From 66-474 sp051954935 (lineage in GTDB: Bacteria > Pseudomonadota > Gammaproteobacteria > Xanthomonadales > Rhodanobacteraceae), in contig JBQCHG010000063.1 of the NCBI GenBank assembly GCA_051954935.1, forward strand, positions 4,915 to 68,914: 64,000 bases of DNA. Reading direction: 5' to 3'. The position numbers were made by a program, and so were the translations under genes. This document shows, piece after piece, positions 7,804-16,008 of this stretch; the stretch's first letter is position 1; every line of letters begins with the position of its first letter. Below the pieces are notes generated by a model, which saw only the letters and a list, made by a program, of their open reading frames with translations, did not search any database and had not been told where the DNA came from.

Positions 7804-8397
7804 ATGTACACTGCGAAGCACGTGAACTATCTGAGTATCAGCCAACGTGGGAAAAGCATCCCTTACGGGGGCACTGGCGTCCTTAGAGAGGACGGCGATA
7901 CAAATTACGGATTTAAGTACCTAAAGGGCAACGAGCGAGGCCTTCGGCAAGTGCCCGAGCTCATCAAAGACCCTGCCTTATTAAAGCTGGCGCTCGCAAT
8001 CAATCACCCTGAGTCGGGATTGTTCACGGTCGGGTGCGTAAGTGGCCAGCCCCAAGATCCAAACGGGTTCCAAGATTGCGGATACATGGAGTTTGCAATC
8101 AACTCACGTTCCGCCATCGCAGACGCAACGAGCTACTTTCCAATTTTTTTCCACTTTGATCGCTTCCTTCATCAATCAAGGTTTTCAATACCCACCAGAT
8201 TCGAGTGGGAGCTTCAGGGTGCAACATTCACGGAATGCGACTCTTCCTCAGGTTTTACCTGCAGTGTGTTTGTGAACACTCCTTATTCTCCCAGCAGAGA
8301 AGAAGCCGATCACGTGTGGAGTCACTCTCTTGAAGGTCTTGGCTACTACCTTAAGAGCGTGCCACCCGAACGAAGCGATTTCCTTTATCCGCAGTAA
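7804..8397 (+). CDS. Unknown protein (cassette 2)
   Basis: Predicted 197-residue soluble protein that I do not recognise. It begins MYTAKHVNYLSISQRGKSIP and is rich in aromatic residues and Gly, suggesting a beta-rich fold (SYFPIFFHFDRFLHQSRF near the middle). Three cysteines appear in the C-terminal half. No signal peptide or membrane segment is evident. The ATG is only 5 bases after attC-like site 1, leaving no room for a ribosome binding site, so translation may be leaderless-like or start downstream. Its stop directly abuts attC-like site 2, as in integron cassettes. Confidence 0.6.
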   Translation: MYTAKHVNYLSISQRGKSIPYGGTGVLREDGDTNYGFKYLKGNERGLRQVPELIKDPALLKLALAINHPESGLFTVGCVSGQPQDPNGFQDCGYMEFAINSRSAIADATSYFPIFFHFDRFLHQSRFSIPTRFEWELQGATFTECDSSSGFTCSVFVNTPYSPSREEADHVWSHSLEGLGYYLKSVPPERSDFLYPQ

Positions 8398-8398
8398 T

Positions 8399-8486
8399 GG
8401 CTAACTACTCATTCCAGCGGACGGCGGTAAATCGCTCGCGTCCTTCCGAGCTTTGCGGCCGGTGCCATTAAACTCAGGCGTTAGAC
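8399..8486 (+). repeat. attC-like site 2 (best of the three)
   Basis: Left box GGCTAAC (8399-8405) pairs at 6 of 7 positions with right box GTTAGAC (8480-8486), which fits GTTRRRY exactly. Internal words CATTCCAGCGGACG and TTAAACTCAGGC are typical of attC sites. Total 88 bases. Confidence 0.75.
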
Positions 8487-8488
8487 CT

Positions 8489-8495
8489 AGGAGGT
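8489..8495 (+). promoter_or_regulatory. Strong Shine-Dalgarno before cassette 3 gene
   Basis: AGGAGGT lies three bases before a GTG start. The near-perfect match fixes the start of the following gene, although the spacing is short. Confidence 0.7.
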
Positions 8496-8498
8496 ATT

Positions 8499-9341
8499 GT
8501 GTCGCAGCTCACACCACCCTCCGAGTCCGAGATCGTCGAGCGCCTTCGTCAGGAGTTGGCGAAGGCGGAGCCATCGCGCCGCAAGAGGATAGTCGACAAG
8601 TTCGTCTTGGCTGCCTTGGGAAGCATCCCGTGGGTCGGTGGGTTCATTAGCGCCGCAGCAGCGTACAGGTCAGAGGAGGCCCAGCTTCATAGGGATTCAT
8701 TGCAAGGACAGTGGCTTGAGGAACACCAGGCCAAGCTGCGAACACTTCACGAACTGATCGCTGAGATCACGAGTCGGTTTGATGGGCTCGGCGAGCAGAT
8801 TCAAGAGCGAATCGAGAATCCAGACTACTTGGCGCTCGTGCGGCAGGCGTTCCGGGTTTGGGATGAGGCGGAGACGGATGAGAAGCGGAGATATGTTGGG
8901 AACGTAGTCATCAATGCTGCGGGAACCCGAGCCTGTTCAGATGATGTAGTTCGTCTCTTCATAGGCTGGCTTTCTCTGTATCACGAAGCTCACTTTGCGG
9001 TTATCCGCGAGATTTACCAGTTCCCCGGCGCGACGCGGTACGAGATATGGACGCAGTTGTACGGCGAACTTGTGCGCGAGGATTCCGCCGAAGCGGATCT
9101 TTATCGGCTACTCATTCGAGATCTCAGCACTGGCGGCGTCATTCGTCAGGCGCGGGACGTCGATCAGCTGGGAAGGTTCATGCGAAAGCGCCCCGAACGT
9201 CGCGTCAAGGGAAACGCACCAACCACAATGGAGTCCGCTTTCGAGGGCACGAAGCAGTACGTGCTCACAGAACTCGGGAAGCAGTTCGTGCACTACACCA
9301 TGAATGAGGTTGTAGGTCGCCTCGCGAATGAGGAGACGTAG
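8499..9341 (+). CDS. Helical unknown protein (cassette 3)
   Basis: Predicted 280-residue protein, GTG start with AGGAGGT just upstream. Residues 35 to 52 (LAALGSIPWVGGFISAAAA) form a Gly/Ala-rich amphipathic or weakly membrane-associated segment. A long charged helical region follows (EEHQAKLRTLHELIAEITSR), then a compact C-terminal domain. The motif AETDEKRRYVGNVVINAAG around residue 130 and a probable winged-helix-like part (ATRYEIWTQLYGEL) are visible. This resembles uncharacterised bacterial proteins found in accessory islands, but I cannot name the family. It is the last cassette of the array, and attC-like site 3 begins 14 bases after the stop. Confidence 0.6.
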   Translation: MSQLTPPSESEIVERLRQELAKAEPSRRKRIVDKFVLAALGSIPWVGGFISAAAAYRSEEAQLHRDSLQGQWLEEHQAKLRTLHELIAEITSRFDGLGEQIQERIENPDYLALVRQAFRVWDEAETDEKRRYVGNVVINAAGTRACSDDVVRLFIGWLSLYHEAHFAVIREIYQFPGATRYEIWTQLYGELVREDSAEADLYRLLIRDLSTGGVIRQARDVDQLGRFMRKRPERRVKGNAPTTMESAFEGTKQYVLTELGKQFVHYTMNEVVGRLANEET

Positions 9342-9355
9342 GTTGTCGCGCCTGA

Positions 9356-9430
9356 ATCTAGCTATTCGTTCAAGCGGACCACGGGGCAGACTATCTACCG
9401 GGCCGCGGCCGCTTATCGCGGCATTTAGAT
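9356..9430 (+). repeat. attC-like site 3 (degenerate)
   Basis: Left box ATCTAGC (9356-9362), internal words GTTCAAGCGGACC and GGCCGCTTATC, right box TTTAGAT (9424-9430). Outer boxes pair at 5 of 7 positions. GTTAGAT in the right box has decayed to TTTAGAT, so activity is doubtful. Confidence 0.6.
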
Positions 9431-9796
9431 GTGCCGTCATGCGGGGTGCCAAGAGCGGAAGGGCGATCGGAGCCGGCCACCGTGCGCGCCAGGATCCTGG
9501 AAAGAGGACAATCGCCAGCGGCGGCAATGGGTCGCACTGCCACCGTTGGAGTCGCGAGCGCCGAACTTTTCCGACGATGGGGCGGTGACCGGCCAAGAGG
9601 GACAGTGACGGCGCGAATCGTGCTGCAACATTGCGTCCGCTCGAACGTCGGAAGTTCTATTTTTGATGTGTCTTCCCGAGGTGGCGGAGGTTTGCGGTAA
9701 CTGCAGGTTTCGGTCGACGTCACTGCCTCAGCTGCGCTCGAGCGGAGATGAGGCCGAACATGGATTTATCCGATCAAACCGTGAGAACGTACTGCT
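9431..9796. other. Gene-free interval after the cassette array
   Basis: About 365 bases with no supported gene or RNA. The following large gene has an in-frame stop only 15 bases before its ATG, so it cannot extend into this interval. Confidence 0.4.
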
Positions 9797-12700
9797 ATGA
9801 CGGCGAACTCACCAAGGGGCTCGGAGTGGAGAAAATGGGACCTCCACCTGCACGCGCCTGGAACCAAGTTGAACGACCAGTTCCGCGCGCCGGTCGGTGG
9901 CGAGCTGTGGGATGAGTATTGCCGAAGGCTGCATGAGTCCGATGTGCAGGCTTTCGGCATAACAGATTACTTTTCCGCCGATTGTTACTTCGCTGTCGTC
10001 GCCGAATACCGGCAGCGTTATCGCGATTGTCCGAAAATCTTCTTCCCCAATGTCGAGTTGCGGACCAGCTACGTCGTCAACAGGGCAGAGGAGGAAGTAA
10101 ATGTCCACTTGATTTTCAACCCGTTCCGGCCAGACCACGGGAGCCGCATCACCTCCTTTCTTGGTGCTCTCAAGCTTACGAGAACCGATTCGTCAGACCG
10201 CGATGTCAAGGCCAGCGAACTTACGCGGACGATCGACTTCGAATCGGCGACGACGACGCGTGAGTACATCCGAACCGCTCTCCTTGAGACCTACGGGCGC
10301 GATGCTGAACTTCTTGATCACGTCCTGATCGTCACCGCGGCGAATAATGACGGCATCCGGGCGAAACCAGGCGTCAAGCGAAAGGCGGAAATATCGGACG
10401 AGCTGGCGAAGTTCAGCGATGCGTTCTTCGGCAATGCAGGGAATGTCGACTGGTTTCTCGGCACTTCGCGCGCCGAGAACAAGTCGGAGTACACGGCACC
10501 AAAGCCAGTGCTTTCGGGCAGTGACGCGCATTGTCTTGGCGATCTCGATGCGAAACTTGGGAAGGTTGTCACCACGCGCACGGACGGTGTGGTATTGGAG
10601 CCAACCTGGATCAAGGCCGATCTTACCTATGAGGGTCTCAAGCAGATCGTCTTCGAGCCTGCAAATCGTGTGCATGTTGGAGCTGAGCCGGACGTCGAAC
10701 GCCGGGTCCGGCAGAATGGAACCCGCTATATCGAATCGCTGCATATCGACTGCGTCGCCGGGTATCGGACGGAGCAGCACGGAGCCTGGTTCTGCGACGA
10801 GACAATAGTGTTTGGTAAGGAACTGGTGGCGATCATTGGCAACAAGGGGAGCGGCAAGAGCGCGCTCACGGACGTGATCGGACTGCTCGGCAACAGTCAT
10901 AACCAGTTATCTAAGGGGCTTCCGGGCGGAAAGCCTGAAGAGCTGTTCTCGTTTTTGACCAAGGAAAAGTTCCTCAAGGCCGGATGCGCGAAACATTTCG
11001 AGGCCACGCTGAACTGGTACGAAGGCGAGCCGGACAGGAAGGTGCTGGACGCGCAGACCGCGACGCACTTGCCGGAGAGAGTCGAATACCTCCCGCAAAA
11101 GTACCTGGAGCGGATTTGCGCAAACATCGCGGATGACGAATTCCGGACGACGCTCAACGAAGTGATCTTTCGGTATATCAAGCCGCAGGACCAGTATGGC
11201 AAGACCAGTCTCGACGATCTCATCAAGTACCGCACCCAGCAGGTCGAAGAGGACATTGCCGGGAAGAAGCTTGAGCTTCATCAAATCAACGCGAAGATCG
11301 TTGCCGTCGAGATGAAGCTCACCGAGGACTACCGCAAGGAACTCGAAGAGAAGATCAGGCTGAAGAATGAGGATGTCGAGGCGCATGGCAAGGCCCGCCC
11401 CGAAGAAAAACCGAACCCGGAGGCGGGATCGGCGGGGCAGTCACCGGAAACCCAGCAGGTTGACGACCTTGCGCGGGAGATCGCCGAGTTATCTGAGCAG
11501 ATTAAGCGGCATGAGACCGAGCAGGTTGAAGTCAGCGCCGCCGCCGAACAGATCCGGCAGCTCCGGGCTGCCATCGCCCGCGAGGCGGCGAGCCTGATCG
11601 CGCTGGAAACTGAGCACGACGCCACGCTCCGGGCTGCGAATTTGACATTCGGGGACCTTGTCAAACTGACGCTCAACTACGGCCCTCTCGATACGCTCAT
11701 CGCGCAGAAGGAAGGACGGCTGGACGAAATAGCCGCATTGCTACGCTCTGCCGACGAGATCGCAGCGATGGATGGCGATCGTGACCTAGTGATGGCAGGA
11801 AGCCTTGTGTGCCGGAAACGTGGACTTGAGCGTAAACAGGCCGATCTCGTCGAACGCCTCGGAAAGCCAGCACGCGACTATCAGCAATATCTCCGTGAAC
11901 TCAAGCTCTGGAGCGATCGTGAACTGGAGCTGCGCGGCGACAACCAGAATCCCGGGGCGGGAACGCTTGAAGGACTAAAGCGCGAACTCAAAAATGTGGA
12001 TGCCATTTACCCGGAGAGCTTGCGCGCTGCCCACGCTGCGCGAAAGCGCATTGCCAAGGAGGTCTTCGACAGGAAGCGAGGGCTGACGCAGTTCTATAAC
12101 GCCGTGAAGCAATCCATCGACACGGAGATTGCCAAATGCCGCGAAGACCTCGGCGAATACAACATTTCTATTGAGGCCGGGTTACGCTTTGACCCGTCCT
12201 TCCCGGACGAATTTCTGCGGTACATCAACCAATCGGCGGTCGGTAGCTTCCGCGGTCAAGAAGAAGGGCGCGCCATGCTGCGCGGCTTCACGGACCAAGT
12301 GAGTGACTGGGAGGATGAGGTACAGGTCTTTGCCGCGCTCGATGCAATCGTCGAGGCGCTCCACGCCGATAAGCGCGATGAATCCTCGCCGCCCCGCGAC
12401 GTGTTCAAGCAGATGAAAGGGCAGAAAACCGTCCAAGATGTCTATGATTATCTCTTCGGCTTCGACTATCTCGGCACGAAGTATGATCTCAGGGTTGATG
12501 GCAAAGATTTGAGCGAGCTCTCACCCGGAGAACGCGGAGGACTTCTTCTTATTTTCTATCTCATGCTAGACCGGCAGGAAATTCCGCTCGTGATCGACCA
12601 ACCGGAAGACAATCTCGATAACAAGAGCGTCTACGAAATCCTGGTCAGGTTTATCAAACAGGCAAAAAGGCGTCGCCAAATCATCCTCGTGACGCACAAT

Positions 12701-12907
12701 CCCAATCTCGCCGTCGTTGCGGATGCCGAGCAAATCATCCATGTCTCCATCGACAAAAAGGACGGTCGGCACGACTTCGATTTCTTCTCTGGATCAATCG
12801 AAGACCCGCGCATCAATGAAGCCGTCGTGGACATTCTCGAAGGCACGCTGCCGGCATTTGACAACCGCCGACTGAAGTACAGAAGACCTCATCGGAGTGG
12901 GAGGTAG
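9797..12907 (+). CDS. PHP-domain plus SMC-like ATPase, TrlF type
   Basis: Predicted 1036-residue two-part protein. The N-terminus is a PHP metal-dependent phosphoesterase domain: WDLHLHAPGT (HLH at residues 17-19) and a later GSDAHCLGDL near residue 245. An SMC/Rad50-like ATPase follows: Walker A IIGNKGSGKSALTD near residue 348, a long coiled coil from about residue 490 to 860, ABC signature LSPGERGGLLL near 907, Walker B LVIDQPEDNLDN near 930 and LVTHNPNLAVV near 965. The layout matches proteins annotated as TrlF-family AAA-like ATPases. PHP plus SMC-like combinations occur in accessory and defence-like regions and are suspected nucleic-acid-processing enzymes. The gene stands alone, 450 bases after the cassette array. 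Substrate not predictable here. Confidence 0.8.
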   Translation: MTANSPRGSEWRKWDLHLHAPGTKLNDQFRAPVGGELWDEYCRRLHESDVQAFGITDYFSADCYFAVVAEYRQRYRDCPKIFFPNVELRTSYVVNRAEEEVNVHLIFNPFRPDHGSRITSFLGALKLTRTDSSDRDVKASELTRTIDFESATTTREYIRTALLETYGRDAELLDHVLIVTAANNDGIRAKPGVKRKAEISDELAKFSDAFFGNAGNVDWFLGTSRAENKSEYTAPKPVLSGSDAHCLGDLDAKLGKVVTTRTDGVVLEPTWIKADLTYEGLKQIVFEPANRVHVGAEPDVERRVRQNGTRYIESLHIDCVAGYRTEQHGAWFCDETIVFGKELVAIIGNKGSGKSALTDVIGLLGNSHNQLSKGLPGGKPEELFSFLTKEKFLKAGCAKHFEATLNWYEGEPDRKVLDAQTATHLPERVEYLPQKYLERICANIADDEFRTTLNEVIFRYIKPQDQYGKTSLDDLIKYRTQQVEEDIAGKKLELHQINAKIVAVEMKLTEDYRKELEEKIRLKNEDVEAHGKARPEEKPNPEAGSAGQSPETQQVDDLAREIAELSEQIKRHETEQVEVSAAAEQIRQLRAAIAREAASLIALETEHDATLRAANLTFGDLVKLTLNYGPLDTLIAQKEGRLDEIAALLRSADEIAAMDGDRDLVMAGSLVCRKRGLERKQADLVERLGKPARDYQQYLRELKLWSDRELELRGDNQNPGAGTLEGLKRELKNVDAIYPESLRAAHAARKRIAKEVFDRKRGLTQFYNAVKQSIDTEIAKCREDLGEYNISIEAGLRFDPSFPDEFLRYINQSAVGSFRGQEEGRAMLRGFTDQVSDWEDEVQVFAALDAIVEALHADKRDESSPPRDVFKQMKGQKTVQDVYDYLFGFDYLGTKYDLRVDGKDLSELSPGERGGLLLIFYLMLDRQEIPLVIDQPEDNLDNKSVYEILVRFIKQAKRRRQIILVTHNPNLAVVADAEQIIHVSIDKKDGRHDFDFFSGSIEDPRINEAVVDILEGTLPAFDNRRLKYRRPHRSGR

Positions 12908-13276
12908 GCTTCAGTGCTCTCTTTGGCGCCTTCTGCTGATGGTGTCATCGCTCGTGTCAAACGAAGTGGTCTCGGAGCCGAGCGTCAACTGCAAAAGTTG
13001 CTTATCGAAAGCGGACCGTCGCCAGTGGCCGTAAAGGGTCGCCAGACGACCTTGAATGGCCTTGTCACCTGCGCGGCAAAGCGAGCCCGCCGGTCGGCGC
13101 GAACCGGTCACCTGCGTTGGCGCCGATAAGTCAACTTTCGGGTGGTCCGCACTAATTCACGCACGTGCAATGTCGAGCTACCGGGCGTAAAATACCGTCT
13201 CGGCACCTGTCTCGCCACGACCCTTCAGTAGGCCCTCGCAATGAGGGCTCAGCAGCTATGTCTGAAGGAATCCAGT
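12908..13276. other. Gene-free interval
   Basis: About 370 bases after the TrlF-type gene. Short overlapping frames on both strands lack ribosome sites and similarity to anything recognisable. No RNA or repeat identified. Confidence 0.4.
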
Positions 13277-13468
13277 ATGAACAGCCATCCAAGCGATTCT
13301 CGTGTCTCGCGCAAGCCGCCAATCACCGTGGAGACGGAGTTCGGCGAACTTCCGATTGGCGTCTTTGACTTGGCAGACCTCACCAAAGAACACCTGCAAA
13401 CCATTGCTAGGTGGTTTGCTCACCTTGAGCAGAAAGAGGAGCGAGTCGGCCCCACCGTTAATCCATAA
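13277..13468 (+). CDS. Small unknown protein
   Basis: Predicted 63-residue protein, MNSHPSDSRVSRKPP then a structured-looking part with FGELPIGVFDLADLTKEHL and a charged C-terminus. The ATG is preceded at suitable distance by GAAGGA, supporting this start over longer in-frame alternatives from 13241. No family is recognised. It lies between the TrlF-type gene and the convergent element genes. Its well-formed start and amphipathic content suggest it is real, but the case is modest. Confidence 0.45.
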   Translation: MNSHPSDSRVSRKPPITVETEFGELPIGVFDLADLTKEHLQTIARWFAHLEQKEERVGPTVNP

Positions 13469-13573
13469 CAAGAATCTCGTGTCGACTTTTGCAGCGGAGC
13501 CAGGGCGAACGTCGTCGAAGTTGCTAGATGACCCGTCCCGCAATTCACAACCTGACCAGTGAATGTTTGAGTC

Positions 13574-14368
13574 CTATCCGACACAGTTCCGGCGGATAGG
13601 CCCAATAACTTCGCCTGCCGAGAGTTCACAGTAAAGCCAAGTTGTTTTTTCGGGCGCGTCAGGGTCGCCGATTAACCCGGATTTTGCCCTACTCAGATGC
13701 ACCTCGATTATCTTCGTTTGGATAGAGTCGAGGTACCGTCGCTGGGCTACCAGAAGTGATCCTGTGGTCGTGCCAAGAGCAGTCTGTTGACCTCCGCCGG
13801 GCCAGTTGTGACTTACTCGAAAGACTCGTTCGGCAAGCTTGGCCCACCCGCCTTGGGATCCATCGGGCCGCCAAAGCGCACCGGTCTTCCTACTGGTTTC
13901 AACCTCGAGCTCGAAAAGCTGGTCGCGTCCTGAGGATCCATTATGGAACCGAAGGACGCCGTCGGGAACGCGGTTTGCCCAGGTCCCAGCGGTGCGAATC
14001 TCGTGTTCGGTTAATAGGCCCGATGGCGGCGCAAGCGAGAACAGCACCCGCAAGGCCAACTGATCGTGATGGAAGGTGGGCCCGGGAACCCATCTATCAG
14101 CCGCACGACTGAGCTTGTAGACGGCGGGCTTTTCCTTTGGAGCGAATGTGCGTACCAACGAGCGCTCTGACAACCAGACGTGGGCACCCCCGGGAATGTG
14201 AATTTTCCGCAGCATGTTGGCCTTAACCAGCCAATCCAGGGTTCTTGATGTCGCCTGCTTGGTTTCGCGGAGCATGGCCATCGCGGTCGGGAAGCTGGCG
14301 ACACCGCCTGCGCGGAGGATCGCGATTGCCAAGCGTGTGACTCTCTCCTCGCTGAGTGTCGATGTCAT
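13574..14368 (-). CDS. Replication-relaxation-like protein of a mobile element
   Basis: Predicted 264-residue protein. The N-terminal about 75 residues look like a winged helix (ERVTRLAIAILRAGGVASF, then SRTLDWLVKANMLRKI). The C-terminal part contains HHDQLALRVLFSL, TEHEIRTAG, VPDGVLRF and LFELEVETSRKTG, the pattern of the replication-relaxation family: a winged helix followed by a PD-(D/E)XK-like fold with Asp and Glu-X-Glu. Members occur on plasmids and integrative elements beside mobilisation functions. The ATG overlaps the TGA of the upstream HTH gene (TGATG), so the two are translationally coupled and this start is preferred over the longer frame. Confidence 0.6.
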   Translation of the reverse strand: MTSTLSEERVTRLAIAILRAGGVASFPTAMAMLRETKQATSRTLDWLVKANMLRKIHIPGGAHVWLSERSLVRTFAPKEKPAVYKLSRAADRWVPGPTFHHDQLALRVLFSLAPPSGLLTEHEIRTAGTWANRVPDGVLRFHNGSSGRDQLFELEVETSRKTGALWRPDGSQGGWAKLAERVFRVSHNWPGGGQQTALGTTTGSLLVAQRRYLDSIQTKIIEVHLSRAKSGLIGDPDAPEKTTWLYCELSAGEVIGPIRRNCVG

Positions 14369-14709
14369 CACGCGTCCCCTTGCCGGCTTTTGGAGGGAGT
14401 GCGGCTGACCCGCGCGCGCCAAACTTGCTCAACCTTTTTGGGGCGGCCACGGCGACGAGAGGTAGCGGGTGCTCCTGAAGAATCAGGGTGCGCGCGCAGC
14501 CATTGCAGAACCTCATCAAGAAGCCAAAGTGGCTCTTTGGTGCCGGGCGGCTTGTGTGCGGGAGGGACCCGATCAGGGGCGCGGCATCGATCGGCTTTGA
14601 TTGTTGCGCGGTCGCGATGCAGCAGTTGCGCGAGCCCGTCGAGATTAAGTACGGGCCCGATGGTGGGCGCGGAAGGATTCCGGTCCGGAGTTTCGGTCAA
14701 AGGATGCAT
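14368..14709 (-). CDS. Small HTH protein, AlpA/excisionase-like
   Basis: Predicted 113-residue protein with LDGLAQLLHRDRATIKADRC followed by a Pro-rich wing and PLWLLDEVLQWLRAH, the layout of a MerR/AlpA-type winged helix as found in excisionases and phage-island regulators. The C-terminal tail is very basic (ATSRRRGRPKK, AT-hook-like). It is coupled to the replication-relaxation-like gene and lies just inside the tRNA-Ser junction, with four GGTGACAA motifs between it and the tRNA. That position fits a recombination directionality factor or element regulator. This role is inferred from position and fold. Confidence 0.6.
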   Translation of the reverse strand: MHPLTETPDRNPSAPTIGPVLNLDGLAQLLHRDRATIKADRCRAPDRVPPAHKPPGTKEPLWLLDEVLQWLRAHPDSSGAPATSRRRGRPKKVEQVWRARVSRTPSKSRQGDA

Positions 14710-14866
14710 TAGGCACGGTCCATCACGTGCGGCCCCGGGCTGGCCGCAGGATGGAATCGCCTAGATGCGATTGGGCTTACCTCGCCCTTTGTGGCCCGGT
14801 TCGTGCCCCGTTGCGGGGCTGATCAAGATTCCGGGACAGAATAGCCGACATCAGTCGGCCGCAACA

Positions 14867-14941
14867 GGTGACAAATGAAAACTTCTGCAAAGCGCACTCG
14901 AGCAGGCTTTGTCACCCTCTTGTCACCCTGGTGGGTGACAA
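14867..14941. repeat. Four GGTGACAA motifs in both orientations
   Basis: GGTGACAA occurs at 14867-14874 and 14934-14941, and its reverse complement TTGTCACC at 14909-14916 and 14920-14927. The cluster lies between the HTH gene and the 3' end of tRNA-Ser. This is the expected place for integrase arm sites, excisionase sites or an element operator. Confidence 0.7.
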
Positions 14942-14996
14942 CGTGTGAAATTGCCTGCAATCAGAAGTAACCGAACGTATAGCTAACTTCTTGATT

Positions 14997-15087
14997 TGGC
15001 GGAGAGGGTGGGATTCGAACCCACGTTACGGCAAAACCGTAAACCGGATTTCGAATCCGGCGCATTCGACCACTCTGCCACCTCTCC
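14997..15087 (-). tRNA. tRNA-Ser (anticodon CGA), CCA encoded
   Basis: Full cloverleaf on the reverse strand: acceptor GGAGAGG/CCTCTCC, D-arm GTGGCAGAGTGG, anticodon loop TTCGAAA with stem CCGGA/TCCGG, a long variable arm typical of class II tRNAs, and T-arm GGGTTCGAATCCC. The 3' CCA is encoded. The 3' end faces the accessory region. Confidence 0.97.
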
Positions 15088-15201
15088 GCAACTGAAACAT
15101 CGGTGCTGCGATCCGTCCCTGGAGCGAACTCCAGTCGGCGTCCATGCCTCCTCCTCGGCCCTGGCGCGCGATTCCCCCGGCATCGCGCAGGCGCTCGGGC
15201 C

Positions 15202-15224
15202 TCGACCACTCTGCCACCTCTCCG
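15202..15224 (-). pseudogene. Duplicated 5' fragment of tRNA-Ser
   Basis: A 23-bp exact copy of the 5' end of the adjacent tRNA-Ser gene (acceptor strand plus D-arm start; also at 15066-15088). The following sequence does not complete a tRNA. It is a remnant of a second serine tRNA or a scar from recombination at this tRNA locus. Confidence 0.7.
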
Positions 15225-15279
15225 GGCAGCCGCCAATGATAAGAGGCCGGCGCCGGATTTCCAAGCCGAGCACGTCCGC

Positions 15280-15909
15280 TCAATTCCCCTTTGTCCCGAT
15301 CCGCTCGGCCTCGTCCTTCAGATAGGTCGCGCTGAGCGTGCCGCGCTGTTTGGCGATCGGAAGCAGGGTCGGATAGAACTGCACGAAGGTGGTGTCCACC
15401 GCACCGTGCGCGCTGTGGCAGGCATAGCAAGCAGCGGTGGTCGGGATCTGTTTTGCCGGCGCGGGGCTGTCGTCGAAGCTGAAGAACGCCCAGCCGCCGT
15501 TGAAGCGCGCGGTGTCCTTCACGTGCACCTCGATGCCCTGCACGCCGCCGCTCTGGTAGTGCCCGCGCTGGTTGATCGAACCCTTGCCCGCGGAGCCGCG
15601 CACCTCCAGCACGATTACCGTCTTGTCCGGCCAGGTGCCGGTCTCCTGGAATGCACGCCAGGCTTCCGGGCTGGCGAAGGTGTTGTCGAACATCGGATCG
15701 GGCGAGGCCAACGCCTTCGGGTTGTAGCTCATGTCGAGGCCGGAACTGAGGTAAATCCACTCGCGATAGTTCGCCGGCGGGATCAGCCTGCCGTCGGCGG
15801 TGTAGGCGGGCGCATCGGCATTCGTGGGGGCGGGCTGGCTGGCCGATGCCGAAACCGTTATGCAAAGAGTGAGCTTGAACAGCGCGGCACAAAGCTGCTT
15901 CGACAACAC
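15280..15909 (-). CDS. Cytochrome P460 family c-type heme protein
   Basis: Predicted 209-residue exported protein. After a signal-like N-terminus (ALFKLTLCITVSASASQ), the mature part matches cytochrome P460: residues near YREWIYLSSGLDMSYNP, then AWRAFQETGTWPDKTVIVLE, and a single heme-binding CYACHSAHGA motif near the C-terminus. Known P460 proteins oxidise hydroxylamine or act as periplasmic electron-transfer proteins; the substrate here is unknown. GTG at 15909 is chosen because GGAG lies 8 bases upstream and the signal peptide begins there. The longer frame adds 28 residues without support. Confidence 0.82.
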   Translation of the reverse strand: MLSKQLCAALFKLTLCITVSASASQPAPTNADAPAYTADGRLIPPANYREWIYLSSGLDMSYNPKALASPDPMFDNTFASPEAWRAFQETGTWPDKTVIVLEVRGSAGKGSINQRGHYQSGGVQGIEVHVKDTARFNGGWAFFSFDDSPAPAKQIPTTAACYACHSAHGAVDTTFVQFYPTLLPIAKQRGTLSATYLKDEAERIGTKGN

Positions 15910-16008
15910 GTGCTTTCTCCGGCAAAGGGTCCCGGAGAATTCTGTTGCTTCGCCGGGGACCGCGCCGGACAGGATTCCGACGAATCCGGCCAACGAATTT
16001 GAATCCGG

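Larger units (their letters stand above)
7146..9430 (+). mobile_element. Integrase-less integron cassette array (three attC-like sites)
   Basis: Three same-strand genes are each followed within 15 bases of their stop by a 70 to 90-base imperfect palindrome with the layout of an attC site: a left core RYYYAAC-like box, an internal box such as TCAAGCGGAC or TCCAGCGGAC, and a right GTTRRRY-like box. A GTTAGTC word precedes the first gene. Cassette genes are visibly less GC-rich than the flanks, fitting foreign origin. No tyrosine recombinase of the IntI type occurs in the window, so this is best described as a cluster of attC sites lacking an integrase. Only the middle site has a near-consensus pair of core boxes. 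The outer two are degenerate and may be inactive. Confidence 0.68.
13277..14996. mobile_element. Terminal part of an integrative element abutting tRNA-Ser
   Basis: The two coupled element-type genes and the clustered GGTGACAA motifs end exactly at the CCA end of a tRNA-Ser gene, a classical attachment site for integrative elements. No integrase gene is visible here, and the far boundary could not be found in the window, so the start given is arbitrary. The whole 4 to 15 kb accessory stretch may belong to the same or to nested elements. Confidence 0.4.

Noticed and set aside
12911..13129. Short frames on both strands after the TrlF-type gene
   Set aside because: Mutually overlapping, no start signals, no recognisable motifs.
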